From the NCBI GenBank assembly GCA_003118195.1, contig BEXV01000225.1, forward strand, positions 202,436-243,721: a stretch of DNA of 41,286 nucleotides, in the 5' to 3' direction. The position numbers and the translations under genes are program-made. Source of the DNA: Hemicentrotus pulcherrimus (lineage: Eukaryota > Echinodermata > Echinoidea > Camarodonta > Strongylocentrotidae). The notes under the pieces were generated by a model that had not been told where the DNA came from, searched no databases, and was given only the letters and a program-made list of their open reading frames with translations. Positions 12,060 to 22,439 of the stretch are shown piece after piece; the first letter of the stretch is position 1, and each line of letters starts with the position of its first letter.

Positions 12060-14460
12060 CTGAAGAAGATTCCACATGAGCATTTGAAGAGGGGAAACAA
12101 GCACCTGCGTTATGTCCCCATCCACACACTGTGTTTTGACACAAAACATGGCACGAGAAATATTACTTCCCCTGCATCTCCAGGCTCAAAAACGCCAGGA
12201 ATTCATCTGTTTCTGTAAATTGCAATGCAAATCCAGCCCGCTCTTTGACGTCATATTGAGTGTTTATTTTGGGCAAGAAGTGCTTGAATTCGGGAGCAAT
12301 GCGGTGGCATTGTGCGACTAATAAACAAGTTCCTGAAATACAGCCTGAATGAATGATGAGTGCTAGCTTGCTGGGTGATTTCTTTCCAAGTCTCCTTGAT
12401 TGGGGGGGGGGGGGATAACGAGGAAATGTATGGCATGTTATTGGCCATGTTAAAGGCCATGTATAATTACAGGTGTCAAAAAACATACAATGTCATGATG
12501 ATATCTTTTTTAATAGTCAACATTGAATACTTTGTTTCTCCATGTACAGGCAATACAATTATCTCATAACATATTACCGCTCATGCTGGAATTGTGTTTA
12601 AAGTATACATTTAGGTTCTACAAAAATGTGTAGAATAATAATCAGTAATTTTACAATATAGATGATTGTACAAAAGTGTAAAGGGACTTTTCTAGTCGTC
12701 TTTGATATATACAGGTATGCCTAGTAATGCTTAATATGCTACATGTACAGGTGCGTACAGGTAAGTGTAAAGTTCTCATGAAATATTCAGATCACAAATA
12801 TTATACCATGTAAGTGTAATTTAGAGTGAGGTGTGATACAGAATAAAATGATGAAAATAATCTATTTTTTTGCATAACATGAAATATTAATTTACAGACT
12901 CTGTAACAGTTATCAGACTCCTTCTTGCTAACAATATATGCAACATCTCCGATCCCTGAGTATTAGCTCATGTTATCCTGAAATGCAGCCACCTCTTTAA
13001 CATATTAGGAATTATATTGACCTCATCTATTACCATCCAATATTCAGATTGAACTTAAAGACAAAATAATTCGTGAAAAACATTTTCGTAACCAAAACTT
13101 CACATTTCCCTTTTAATAGTTTCAATTTCAGAGACACAGGGATGCAACGCGATAAGACACGATATACTTCAATTTAGATGACGGTTGTAAAAAGAGTACT
13201 TTGCCTTTAACTGTGAAGTGCACAAGAAACGAGATGAGAGGATCATCTATGAACATGGAAGCTTGTTCTTTGATTAATGAACCTAGTAAGGAATATCGGC
13301 AGGAAATTCTGGCAAAGTATCGGATGTTGCAACTCAAAATTGTGAGCTTTTACTTCTCACGTTTGAAAGACGGTGGGCAAAAAAATGATGGGAGGCAAAA
13401 CCTGGGCTGGGAAGGATGAGATCCAAAGATACCTGAACTGGTTTGTTCAATTCAATTTTCTAATTCTCTTTTGTTATACCAATTGGCATCTCGTATCATC
13501 GTCAAGTTACGGCACCCGAGGCCTGTTTATCCCGGTACTCAACCTAGTGTGGTTTAGGAAAAGAGACCAGGAAAAAAGAAAAAGGATGAGAGAGAAAAAA
13601 AGTGGGTGAGATGCAACGAAACGGGCCGATTGAAACGGAGAAGTGTTTTCACAACGGACATCAGATGACTACTTTTCCCTTGAGGCCCGGTATCGCTTTC
13701 CGTTAGTTAACATATTGGTGAATTTTATGACCGATTTTATTACCCCTCAAGACGAGCTCTCATCTTTTCAATTTAAATTTTTTGATACTTCTTCCTCCTT
13801 TCGTACTTCCTCTTATTATATTTTTTTTCGGGGAGGTGGCGCTTGTTCTTCATCGTGTTCTCCGTCAAGACGAGTAAAGTAATGCAATCAGGCTTCAGAC
13901 TAGAGTGCAAAAACTTTCTCCCTCACCTTGTTTTTCATCATAAAGTGTTGTTGTCTACAGCGTATACGGGTGGCTGAGATGGTGCCCTGGGCTGTAGAAA
14001 AACATGAAACGAATGAAGTAATACCACGTATGAATCTGATGATATGCAGTATCGGAGTGCCTAACTTTCTCTCCTCTCACCGAATAAAGCCCCCAAGAGA
14101 GAGAAATGGAGAGGCAAATAAGAGGGAAGACTGCGAGAAGAAGGCAAAACAGCGGAAAAAATCCTGCAACGCAAGAGTCCAAGTCACGTTTGATAATTTC
14201 GTTTTTGATTAGGGAGCTGCAAAATTAATACCACACCACACCTTGATCGGTTTAATATTAATCACAAAAAAAGCAGGGGGAAAACAGGGACTCGGGCCTG
14301 TGGAGGAAAATTCTGCATTAATGCTGCATGACTTAGCTCAGCGTAGCAAAAAAACTGAATGTTTTAGCAGATTCTTCCAGAACCCACTAAATTTGTTGCC
14401 CCTCTAATGACTACCTCAAATCTCGAGAGGCAATCCCACTCAACTCGACTCCTTGACATT
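12060..14460. other. GC-richer stretch, several complex blocks, no gene recognised
   Basis: Blocks at 12060-12420 and 13120-14460 are less AT-rich than their surroundings and contain CpG-bearing segments. A run of 13 G sits at 12402-12414. Frames of 70-107 codons occur on both strands without domain character; they do not form a plausible spliced gene by eye. Confidence 0.3.
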
Positions 14461-17040
14461 AAACCGGGCTTCATCATCTTGCTTCAAAATCCAATTTAAC
14501 CGAGGAAATTTTTTTGGGAAAAAGGTTAGAACGGATGAAAGGGGAGGAGAAATCATTGTGGAGAGGGATTGAGAGTTAAAAAAAAGGTTATTTGAGGAGT
14601 GACTTGTTTTGTGCATGGTCATTACAGAGATGTGACTTGCATTTTTACTTCTCTAATTAGTCCTGACGAATAAATTACCTAATTAATACCAACTACTCAG
14701 AATTTGGTGAGGTACACAAATTTTGAACATCTGTGTACAAATTACAACTTGCATCATTATTTTGCAATATCACAATATATAGGTTTGATTGAATACTGTG
14801 TTTTGAACCACTCAAAAGCATTGAAATACATTACATCTTTAACTATAAATTAAATATCATTTGGATACAGATAAACTGAACCTTAATGGTCATGGAATGT
14901 GTTTCACTATTCAATTACACAAAATTTATCTTTTCTTCATTATTGAATTTACGTGCAGAGCCAAACTGCCATTCCTGAGACAAATCAAATTCTTTCCTCT
15001 TGGTTCCTGCTTTATGAAAAGTTCAATTAATTCCTATTCTGATGACTTTCTACATGTATGTGCATTAAAGTACAAAAAAATAACATTCAAATACAACTCA
15101 GCAATCACATTACCATGGGGCAACTTCTCATTGACAGAATCATAAATATATGATAGTAATAATAATTATACATGTAAAACATTAATTATTATTATGGTGA
15201 TAAGAAGTTTATTTACATTTACATGTATATCACCCATTATTTCTATTTGAAAAAAGAATTTCTTTCTTTAACAATATATTCTTTATGCTGTTTTTTGTTT
15301 GTCCAATATCCATTTGTTATGCCCCGCATCTACAAGTACATGTACCTCTAATTTGATTTTGTCCTGGGCTATTTATCTCCTTTGTTGTACAAGTTTGATC
15401 TATAAAGTGATATTTTTGACTAAATTAATATTAATAACTGTTTATAATAAAAATTTAAGATACTTAAATATATTGGTCAGGTGTGGCCTTTGTATCAATG
15501 AACGTATGCTAAATTGTGGTGCCATTGCAAAAAAAAACAACAACAGTTAGATAACAATCAGTCAGTCAACTGTTCCTTGATTATCATTCTCTAAAATTTT
15601 AGTTTGAAATACTGTTTTTTTAAGCACTACAAAAATACTAAAAAACAAATTCAACACTTTACCTCCTTTCATATTCTGTGCCCAAATTTGGGCACATATG
15701 AATTCTCATTCTTATTTCCACTTTCTCTTTCTCTTGGACTGGGCATACATTTTGCAAGGGATCGTACATATTGCCACCAAACTCACTAATGCAATACAGA
15801 CACAAATTTAGATAGAAATAGCAAATAAGTGTAAAGAAGGTACATGTACATGTAACTTGTACGTTTACACCAGCATCTAGAGTTGCACCAAGTATTATTC
15901 AATAAATCTGTATTTCAATGTTTTGAAGGCCTAACTAAGCAAGTTTCTCTCTTGCCTTATAAGCTTGCATACATTCCAAAAATGGGGACAAAGAGATACG
16001 CTTGGTTGAAGAGAAGAAACTTGAGGAAGAAAAATGAGAGCGCAGACGATCTTCTTTGAGAGGTAACTGAAACAGCATTTTCAAGTGCTTGAGAATGAAG
16101 GGGTAATTGAAACAATTCCATCTCATCATTGGACATCATATTTCATTTCACGAGGAGAACTTCAGAAAAGGAGATTCAAGTGTTGGTTTTCATGCGATAT
16201 AAATATGCTACAAATACACAAAATATGTTTTTCTATTCTCTTTTAGAGTAAATGGGCAGAATATAAGAGGCTCAACAAGAAAAACAGACAAAGAGTAAAA
16301 AGCGTTTTGAACCTGAAAGTTAAAAAAGGAGCTCTGGAAAACTGAAGGTACCCTTTACCCATCCCCCCTCATAAAGGGGGAATGATTTTAAAAAATGGTT
16401 CAGGGAAGTTCTGAGTAATTTTTTTTGAAGAAAAAAAAGAATATATATGAAAAATTCCAGAACTACACTGAAGAAGAAGAAGAAAACAAAAACAATATTT
16501 ATATATAAATGCCAACAATGGAAATCTCATTTCTAATGAATAACAAGCTCCTATGGATAATAACCTATAATAATTTCATATTGATTACATATTTCCATGT
16601 TGGTGACTACTGGCGATATATGTGAAAGGAGACAAAGAAAACTTATTAGTGAAAAGCCGTTTTGAAGTTTGAACAACATGCCATGGTAACTAAGCCCCAA
16701 ACCCCTACTATTGTCACTCTAATAAAAGATACCCCTTGCCAAAAAATATGGTGGTATCGACCAACACGTCCTATTCAAAAGCCACAAGATCAATACACTC
16801 GCACACACTTTTCTATAACATTTTTACTTTTCAGTGCAATACATCAATACACTTTATTACAGGGGGAAAAAATGTGAATTGCACATGATCAAACTAGAAT
16901 GTACTATGAGTTGACATGAGTTGCCATATCACCCAATGTTTATCCAACAAAAATATAAAAATGGGGAAAAAAGAGATGAGAAAAGCTTCATTAGGTAGAT
17001 TGGGGACTAATTGAAACTACGCAAAAGTAGAGTTTGCTGG
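14461..17040. other. AT-rich sequence, no gene seen
   Basis: Open frames up to 94 codons are AT-driven and lack domain character. A TACATG run lies at 15841-15854. Confidence 0.6.
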
Positions 17041-17590
17041 TTTTGTTACTAAGTGATTACACAAGAAGGGACCAACACATCGTGTCTCCTCGAACTCTAT
17101 TGTTAGCTCATTCATTGTTTACTCCCCCACAAAACCTCTTCTTTTTTTGCGTCTAGCAAGAATAAGAAAATCAATATTTCCATTGCTATGGCAACTCCTT
17201 AAGACTTTGGAACGACAATGACTACAAGGTACTGTCAGACACACGGAAAGGATGAAATGAATAGAAAAAACATTGGCTGGCCCACCACTCAACAATGCCC
17301 CTCGAGGTCAGAAAAAGCCAATACACAGTGAAAGCATTTCTATCCCCCTTTTTTTTTTCTGCACTCACTTTCAGTAATGATTAATTCCCTGCATTGAGCT
17401 TAATCATTGGTGGGCTCAAGTCTTGTTATGTAACATCATTTGCACATTTTAACTGCTAATTGCAATTATGATGCGAGCCCTAGAAAACACCATGAGTGGT
17501 TGGTTTCTCCTGTTGCAAAAATCACATTAGATCGTACAGATAATTAGTGCAGCTCTGAAAAGGGGCGGGTTATAAAGCATTATGAACTAT
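17041..17590. promoter_or_regulatory. Candidate cis-regulatory module with homeodomain-type motifs
   Basis: A complex block carries several TAAT-type cores in palindromic context (TAATGATTAAT at about 17377-17387; TGCTAATTGCAATTATGATG at about 17453-17472; GATAATTAGT near 17540). No open frame is present. Size and motif density fit an enhancer, but this is inference only. Confidence 0.3.
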
Positions 17591-18548
17591 TCTCTTAGTC
17601 TACATGTACTTTAATTAATTGTGTGAATTTATCATGCTTCCTGTACTAGACAACACCCTGTTTGTAATGACTGGATAGACGGACACATGTGCAAATAACT
17701 TATACTGTCCTTTTCATTATCAAATTCTATTACTTCACTTAAAATATTTTCGATAACAAAAAAATGGATAGAAAACCAATTATTTCTAACTTTATAAGAT
17801 GTCCTGCACTGATCTGGCTAATGAAAAACTTCCCAAAACTACAAATTTGGCTAATAAAAAATAGAGACAAAAGCAAAAAGTGGTGTGATGTTATGTTTTT
17901 AATACATGTTGTAAAAGTGCATTTCAAAAATATATAAATTGTATTCTTGCTCGATAGGGCAAGTACAAATTTTGTATATTATTGTTCATCAGAAGAATTA
18001 ATGCAATGTACACATAAGGGCAAGTGGAGTTCTAGCACAGTGAGCCTAACATGCAGGCAATTTGGTTTTAGTCTTGTTTAGAAAACAATGAACTCTGTAA
18101 GTGCTGACAACAAAAGAAAGTACCTCTATGTGTACATGTAGTAGGTACTTTCATTAATAAGGTGCATTGCTGATCTAACAAAAGGGGCTTAGATTCATGG
18201 GGGGGGGTGCTGATCAGCTTTACACAATGATTTACATGTACCTCACTAAGTACAGATTAACAATAATAGCTTGCAACAAGAATTACACTTCCTTTTCAAA
18301 TGGCAGTTCACAAGTTGTAGCTAATCCATCTCATATACTGACACAGGTCTACATGATCTACATACAATGTAAGCTTTAAAGAAAGGGCTATTTTAACTGA
18401 GGGACTCACATTATACAGTACCTAAAAGGTATGTGTTGTTATTTATGTCAACTTGTCTTATCTATTTAAAAAAAAGTCTAATCCTTTAACACCACAACAA
18501 CCCAGATGAAAATGTTAAGTTGTTTTATGTATGGGTCATGTATCACTA
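17591..18548. other. AT-rich sequence with a small hairpin
   Basis: No gene is seen. A perfect 10-bp inverted repeat, GAAAGTACCT (18116-18125) and AGGTACTTTC (18143-18152), encloses a 17-base loop. An 8-G run lies near 18200. Confidence 0.6.
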
Positions 18549-19068
18549 GGCCCGTTTTCAGTATCTCGAGATTGCCAAATATCCAGCTATTTGAACTATC
18601 CCGATCGCAAACTATCCAGCTATTTGCGTCTTCATTAGACCGGAGTAGCAAATTAGCTGGATAGTTGGTCGGGATAATATCCCAAGATATCTCGGTCTAG
18701 TTTGCAAAATATCCCACTATTTCCGAACTAGCGGGATAGTTTGCGACCGTCTTCATTAGACCAAAGTACAAAGTCAAATATCCCGATCCCATCATGCACA
18801 ACGATTTTCGGTTCACACATGTGATATATACCGCTCAGCGCGCTAGTACAACAACAGACCTCGAGTAAACACGGAAAACCGCAAACTAGACCGAGATATC
18901 TTGGGATATTATCCTGACCAACTATCCAGCTAATTTGCTACTTCGGGTCTAATTTTTTTTTTGTTCTTTTTTTTGTTTTTTTTTAATCTTAAAAGTCGGG
19001 GTGCGTCTTATACACGGAGATTTACGGTAGCTGGATATTTGGCAATCTCGAGATAGCGCAGACCCGCC
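18549..19068. mobile_element. 520-bp foldback DNA element with TA target site
   Basis: The ends are inverted repeats (CTCGAGATTGCCAAATATCC at left and its complement at 19028-19053). Inner arms about 18645-18705 and 18883-18945 are also complementary (AGCTGGATAGTTGGTCGGGA). TA flanks both ends. A T-rich insert near 18950-19027, carrying GTGCGTCTTATACACGG, interrupts the right arm and looks foreign. There is no transposase. A TA target site is typical of Tc1/mariner-like elements, but the family is not recognised. Confidence 0.75.
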
Positions 19069-19899
19069 TACTGAGATACCTAAAACCTTTGGACACCAAA
19101 AGATTATATACTTTGTTTTCACACAGAATTACACTTGACCCTGGTTAGTGGATTAGTATTTCACAGGCAATCTTTAAATATATTAAATTGTTTGAATCAT
19201 TGAGTTAGAGAGTGACCTTTCAAAAATGATTTCTATTTCCAGAACACATTAAAAAATATGTGTTAATAATTAACTAAAATTGTGAGATTTTACAAGTCTG
19301 TGTACATTGTCTGCCACCAATGCAACATTGAAGTTTAATTTCTAATAATCTAAAAATTGGCCTGTGATGTACTCTTACATGATTCATCAGTATAATACAC
19401 GAAGGAGATGGGGGTATAATACAGGAAATATTGTATTAAAAATGCAAACAAATATTTGTCCATTATTTCCTTATAAAACTCTCAAGGCATTCAATATGTA
19501 TGAAATTACCAACTTATTACCAAAGTATCATACAACACATGGATATTGAGATTTTAAATTAATTTGAATAAGATTTAGATCAGGGTATTAAATAGAATTC
19601 AGTGACATTTACCAAACTAAATTAAAATGTAATCACGTCATCTTACGGCTGTATTGATTATGGTACCAAGCGTAAAGTTCATATCTCAAGTGGTTCTCAA
19701 GTTATCGAGGCAATGAGACTATAGGAGTAGATGGAACTCTCTTATTCTGATTCCATGAAAACAAAATCTCAAATTCAATATCCCTATTCAGTACTTACTG
19801 AAACTTGTTTCATAATTCAGACCTAGACTTAATAAGTTTATATTTTGTGAAAAGTATTTGCCCCTGACCTCCTACCTCCTACCCCCCCCCCCCCCCCCC
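19069..19899. other. AT-rich sequence up to the assembly gap
   Basis: Nothing recognisable; it ends in an 18-base C run at the gap edge. Confidence 0.6.
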
Positions 19900-20870
19900 N
19901 NNNNNNNNNNNNNNNNNNNNNNNNNNNNNNNNNNNNNNNNNNNNNNNNNNNNNNNNNNNNNNNNNNNNNNNNNNNNNNNNNNNNNNNNNNNNNNNNNNNN
20001 NNNNNNNNNNNNNNNNNNNNNNNNNNNNNNNNNNNNNNNNNNNNNNNNNNNNNNNNNNNNNNNNNNNNNNNNNNNNNNNNNNNNNNNNNNNNNNNNNNNN
20101 NNNNNNNNNNNNNNNNNNNNNNNNNNNNNNNNNNNNNNNNNNNNNNNNNNNNNNNNNNNNNNNNNNNNNNNNNNNNNNNNNNNNNNNNNNNNNNNNNNNN
20201 NNNNNNNNNNNNNNNNNNNNNNNNNNNNNNNNNNNNNNNNNNNNNNNNNNNNNNNNNNNNNNNNNNNNNNNNNNNNNNNNNNNNNNNNNNNNNNNNNNNN
20301 NNNNNNNNNNNNNNNNNNNNNNNNNNNNNNNNNNNNNNNNNNNNNNNNNNNNNNNNNNNNNNNNNNNNNNNNNNNNNNNNNNNNNNNNNNNNNNNNNNNN
20401 NNNNNNNNNNNNNNNNNNNNNNNNNNNNNNNNNNNNNNNNNNNNNNNNNNNNNNNNNNNNNNNNNNNNNNNNNNNNNNNNNNNNNNNNNNNNNNNNNNNN
20501 NNNNNNNNNNNNNNNNNNNNNNNNNNNNNNNNNNNNNNNNNNNNNNNNNNNNNNNNNNNNNNNNNNNNNNNNNNNNNNNNNNNNNNNNNNNNNNNNNNNN
20601 NNNNNNNNNNNNNNNNNNNNNNNNNNNNNNNNNNNNNNNNNNNNNNNNNNNNNNNNNNNNNNNNNNNNNNNNNNNNNNNNNNNNNNNNNNNNNNNNNNNN
20701 NNNNNNNNNNNNNNNNNNNNNNNNNNNNNNNNNNNNNNNNNNNNNNNNNNNNNNNNNNNNNNNNNNNNNNNNNNNNNNNNNNNNNNNNNNNNNNNNNNNN
20801 NNNNNNNNNNNNNNNNNNNNNNNNNNNNNNNNNNNNNNNNNNNNNNNNNNNNNNNNNNNNNNNNNNNNNN
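19900..20870. other. Assembly gap (971 N)
   Basis: Unresolved bases, flanked on the left by a run of 18 C and on the right by TT plus a poly-A run. Frames reported across it are artefacts. Homopolymer flanks suggest a sequencing stop, so the real gap size and content are unknown. Confidence 0.99.
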
Positions 20871-21304
20871 TTAAAAAAAAAAAAAAAAAAAGAAGAGACG
20901 AAAACCACAAAATCCTACTCGAACATTATGATCAAAATTATCTTGAACCAAAGAACATATTCCATCATTTTCCATTGTAAACAGCATGCATTTTTCCTAT
21001 ATTTTTCTTTATTTCTGGGATACATGTATATCCTCTCTCTACAAGGTGGGAAATTACAAAACCCCACATAGATTCTACTGTACAGATGATTCCATAAGAG
21101 AATGACACTAAATTTTGTGAGAAAGAATGTGATTGAACCATTTCTCAATGCTAAATGGTGATAATTCATGTTATTTGTTAACTCCAGGAAGCTTCGCCGC
21201 CGAATATGCATGACTCAAAGAAAAAGAGCGACGAATGTAAACCTCAACCTTGTGCATATTCAGCAATTTTGAGCGAACATGCATGCATACTTTCTAAATT
21301 TTAA

Positions 21305-21376
21305 TTAGGGTCTAGAGTCTCGATCTAGTACTAGAAAAGTCTAGGTCTAGAGTCTAGATCTAGAAATCTAGATCTA
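21305..21376. repeat. TCTAGA/AGATCTAG-rich simple repeat
   Basis: Irregular repeats of GTCTAG, AGATCTAG and TCTAGA. The same motif cluster recurs at 22672-22712, 24192-24240 and 24746-24830, three times at the edges of element X copies. This suggests it is part of, or a target of, that family. Confidence 0.7.
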
Positions 21377-21689
21377 CTTCTTTATATATTTTGAAAAAAT
21401 AAAACCAAACCCGCTGTTTGAATCATTTTTCCAGAGTAGGATCTTGAGCTCCGATGCCTTCGACTGCAAAGCTGGAGTAAGTTATTTGTGAGAGATACGA
21501 GATGCGCATTAATTTTGAGATGGATCATCAATGGAATCGATGGAATTTGAAAATTGAAGCTGGCATGATGAAATTAAACATGTGTATCCCCAACCAATCA
21601 GTATTCCATGAAATGGCAATACTTGTGTTTCTTTCATCTGTGTCTTTACGCATAACATTTATTCACAATCGGTGCATACCATAAATTAA

Positions 21690-21830
21690 CATTCATACGA
21701 ATCATAACAACACCGACATCCAGGGCAGCGCTGGGCTGCATCTTCCCCGATAGAGATGGCGCTCACTGCACGGTCCACTGACTCTGCATTGCAGCCACAC
21801 AACAAGCGAGAGCATATCACACAAGAAAAT
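21690..21830. other. Short GC-richer patch upstream of LRRC23
   Basis: GGGCAGCGCTGGGCTGCATC and GATGGCGCTCACTGCACGGT stand out from AT-rich flanks about 0.5 kb upstream of the LRRC23 ATG. It could be an upstream untranslated exon or promoter portion; no splice link can be shown. Confidence 0.25.
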
Positions 21831-22067
21831 ACACCATTAACAGCAGCTTAAACAATATATATCGAGTAAATATAGCGAGAAAATAAATATAAGGTTCTAT
21901 CAATACAACTATTACGTTAATGTCAATATTGGTTTATGAAATGTAGGATTCTTAATGGTATACGTACCGGTTCGACGTGAAGACTGCCTTGCCTTGCTTC
22001 AATTTTCATTAATTATTTGCGATATCGCGATCAATTCGATCAAAATCGAACGAGCCTATTCCGATCA

Positions 22068-22207
22068 TGTTTATACATTCTAAATAATATTCAATTATCT
22101 TTGTATTCGTATTTAATTAAACAAAACTAAACCCTTTATCCAATCAAATATATTTTTTAAATATTTTAAAATAATAAGATGATAAAATGTTCACATTTTA
22201 TTAAACA
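22068..22207. promoter_or_regulatory. Forkhead-like cores upstream of LRRC23
   Basis: TGTTTAT at 22068-22074 and two TTAAACA cores (22117-22123, 22201-22207) resemble forkhead sites. FoxJ1 commonly acts with RFX at ciliary promoters. The region is AT-rich, so such short motifs are expected by chance and the link is only suggestive. Confidence 0.25.
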
Positions 22208-22239
22208 TGTATTTGTCCTCGTTCAACCAAGCTGTATGA

Positions 22240-22253
22240 GTTTCCTAAGCAAC
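22240..22253 (+). promoter_or_regulatory. X-box, RFX-type ciliary promoter element upstream of LRRC23
   Basis: GTTTCCTAAGCAAC is an imperfect palindrome with both RFX half-sites (GTTNCC and RGNAAC) and a 2-bp spacer. It ends 63 bp upstream of the LRRC23 ATG. RFX factors bind this motif in promoters of motile-cilium genes, usually within about 150 bp of the start. Binding here is inferred. Confidence 0.8.
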
Positions 22254-22272
22254 GCATTTGCCGCTGTGAGAT

Positions 22273-22279
22273 TCACATC
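22273..22279 (+). promoter_or_regulatory. Possible initiator of LRRC23
   Basis: TCACATC fits the loose initiator consensus YYANWYY. It lies 20 bp downstream of the X-box and about 40 bp upstream of the ATG. No convincing TATA box is seen. The short consensus makes this a weak call. Confidence 0.2.
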
Positions 22280-22316
22280 AAAATCGCTATTTTTAGGACG
22301 AAGTTGATACTTCAAA

Positions 22317-22439
22317 ATGTCAGATTACGACGATCAAGAGTATGATGAGGATCAGGAAGGAGTTGATGAGCCTGAAATTGGTCAAGAAGAAGGAGGGGAA
22401 GAAGAGGAAGAAAATGAACAAGAGCAAGAAGAAGAAGAG
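22317..22439 (+). CDS. LRRC23: LRRC23 coding exon 1 (acidic N-terminus)
   Basis: This exon encodes 41 residues, starting MSDYDDQEYDED and ending in a run of Glu. The donor GTAACA follows at 22440 in phase 0. The low-complexity acidic tail is poorly conserved in the family but always acidic. The start codon has A at -3, and the exon lies just downstream of an X-box. Confidence 0.88.

Noticed and set aside
13928..14212. A 94-codon Lys/Arg-rich open frame
   Set aside because: Purine-rich composition explains the charge; no homology recognised and no exon structure.
19838..20910. Open frames of about 340-356 codons on both strands
   Set aside because: They consist almost entirely of undetermined bases across the assembly gap.
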